In this document: one piece after another, positions 63,825-64,000 of the stretch
How the letters are laid out: each line of letters begins with the position of its first letter
Numbering within the stretch: position 1 is the first letter of the stretch
NCBI GenBank assembly: GCA_035760965.1
Contig: DASTRY010000054.1
Span: 38,068 to 102,067, forward strand
Source: JADGHX01 sp035760965
Lineage (GTDB): Bacteria > Pseudomonadota > Gammaproteobacteria > Steroidobacterales > Steroidobacteraceae
DNA: 64,000 nucleotides
Reading direction: 5' to 3'
Made by a program: the position numbers and the translations under genes
Notes under the pieces: model-generated
Told to the model about the DNA's origin: nothing
The model's input: only the letters and a program-made list of their open reading frames with translations
The model's database searches: none

Positions 63825-63938
63825 CGCGCAAAGCTGCCGCGCAAAGCTGCCGCGCAAAGCTGTGCAAAGCTGCCGCGCGAAGATGCCGCGCCGAGGTGCC
63901 GCGCCGAGGTGCCTCGCCGAGGTGCCGCGCCGAGGTGC
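63825..63938. repeat. 13-bp tandem repeat array, about nine units
   Basis: The first units read CGCGCAAAGCTGC, and the later ones drift through CGCGCGAAGATGC to CGCGCCGAGGTGC. Two units near 63851-63873 have lost one or two bases. Because 13 is not a multiple of three, all reading frames stay open through the array, and open frames that cross it are not evidence of a gene. Confidence 0.85.
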
Positions 63939-64000
63939 TGCCAAAAGGGGCCATGCGAGGACGCCGCGGACGTGGCGCGCGGCGTTCGCGCAGGTGCGGC

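Noticed and set aside
63580..63954. Minus-strand open frames running through the 13-bp repeat array
   Set aside because: The repeat length keeps every frame open, and the frames overlap the PQQ dehydrogenase gene antisense. No RBS or conserved pattern is present.

Overview
The window looks like the chromosome of a high-GC gammaproteobacterium. The evidence is a set of conserved housekeeping neighbourhoods: DUF2066 gene // purM-purN-DUF3108 gene; pssA with a family-4 uracil-DNA glycosylase and rimI; prfC; valS-holC-pepA diverging from lptF-lptG. The order resembles what I know of Steroidobacterales, Nevskiales and Xanthomonadales-like lineages, but this placement is an inference. No tRNA, rRNA, CRISPR array, prophage or intact insertion sequence was recognised.

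Region by region. 1-3058: a truncated DUF2066 gene diverges from purM, purN and a DUF3108 gene. 3069-9313: a compact leftward accessory cluster. Read in transcription order it holds a 54-residue RiPP-like precursor peptide, a perfect hairpin with a T-run, an M50 membrane metalloprotease with a PqqD-like N-terminus, a diverged LpxL-fold protein, an alpha/beta-hydrolase lipoprotein, a second LpxL-type acyltransferase, an acyl carrier protein, a FabF-type ketosynthase and a WrbA-like flavoprotein. This is the best candidate for an undescribed system, possibly a fatty-acylated ribosomal peptide. 9501-29643: housekeeping genes (acylphosphatase, lytic transglycosylase, proS, pssA, uracil-DNA glycosylase, rimI, prfC, an MFS carrier, MtfA-like peptidase, a MoxR/DUF58/transglutaminase operon, valS, holC, pepA, lptF, lptG).

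29719-41084: a protocatechuate 4,5-cleavage (lignin-type) catabolic island: an aldehyde dehydrogenase diverging from ligI-ligA-ligB-ligC, then an aldo/keto reductase, an unusual lipoprotein with three SnoaL/NTF2-like repeats, ligJ, a PD-(D/E)XK/DUF4351 gene, a single SnoaL-like gene and ligK. Together LigAB, C, I, J and K take protocatechuate to pyruvate and oxaloacetate. The tautomerase LigU is not in the window. A C-terminal relic of the DUF4351 gene lies in inverted orientation about 5 kb from the intact copy.

41221-45923: a Gld-like ABC system (ATPase, permease, GldG-type protein, DUF4340 protein). 46234-48897: rhomboid protease, a GntR/aminotransferase regulator and a LysE exporter. 49026-54637: a PcaR-like IclR regulator diverging from pcaF (3-oxoadipyl-CoA thiolase), acetoacetyl-CoA synthetase and an aromatic aldehyde dehydrogenase; the divergent promoter region holds two inverted repeats that look like operators. 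54697-64000: an EamA transporter, a KdpD sensor kinase reduced to a 66-codon fragment translationally coupled to an orphan KdpE, a TIM-barrel isomerase, a REC-PAS-GGDEF-degenerate EAL protein, an aldehyde dehydrogenase, a PQQ/cytochrome c dehydrogenase and, at the end, a 13-bp tandem repeat array.
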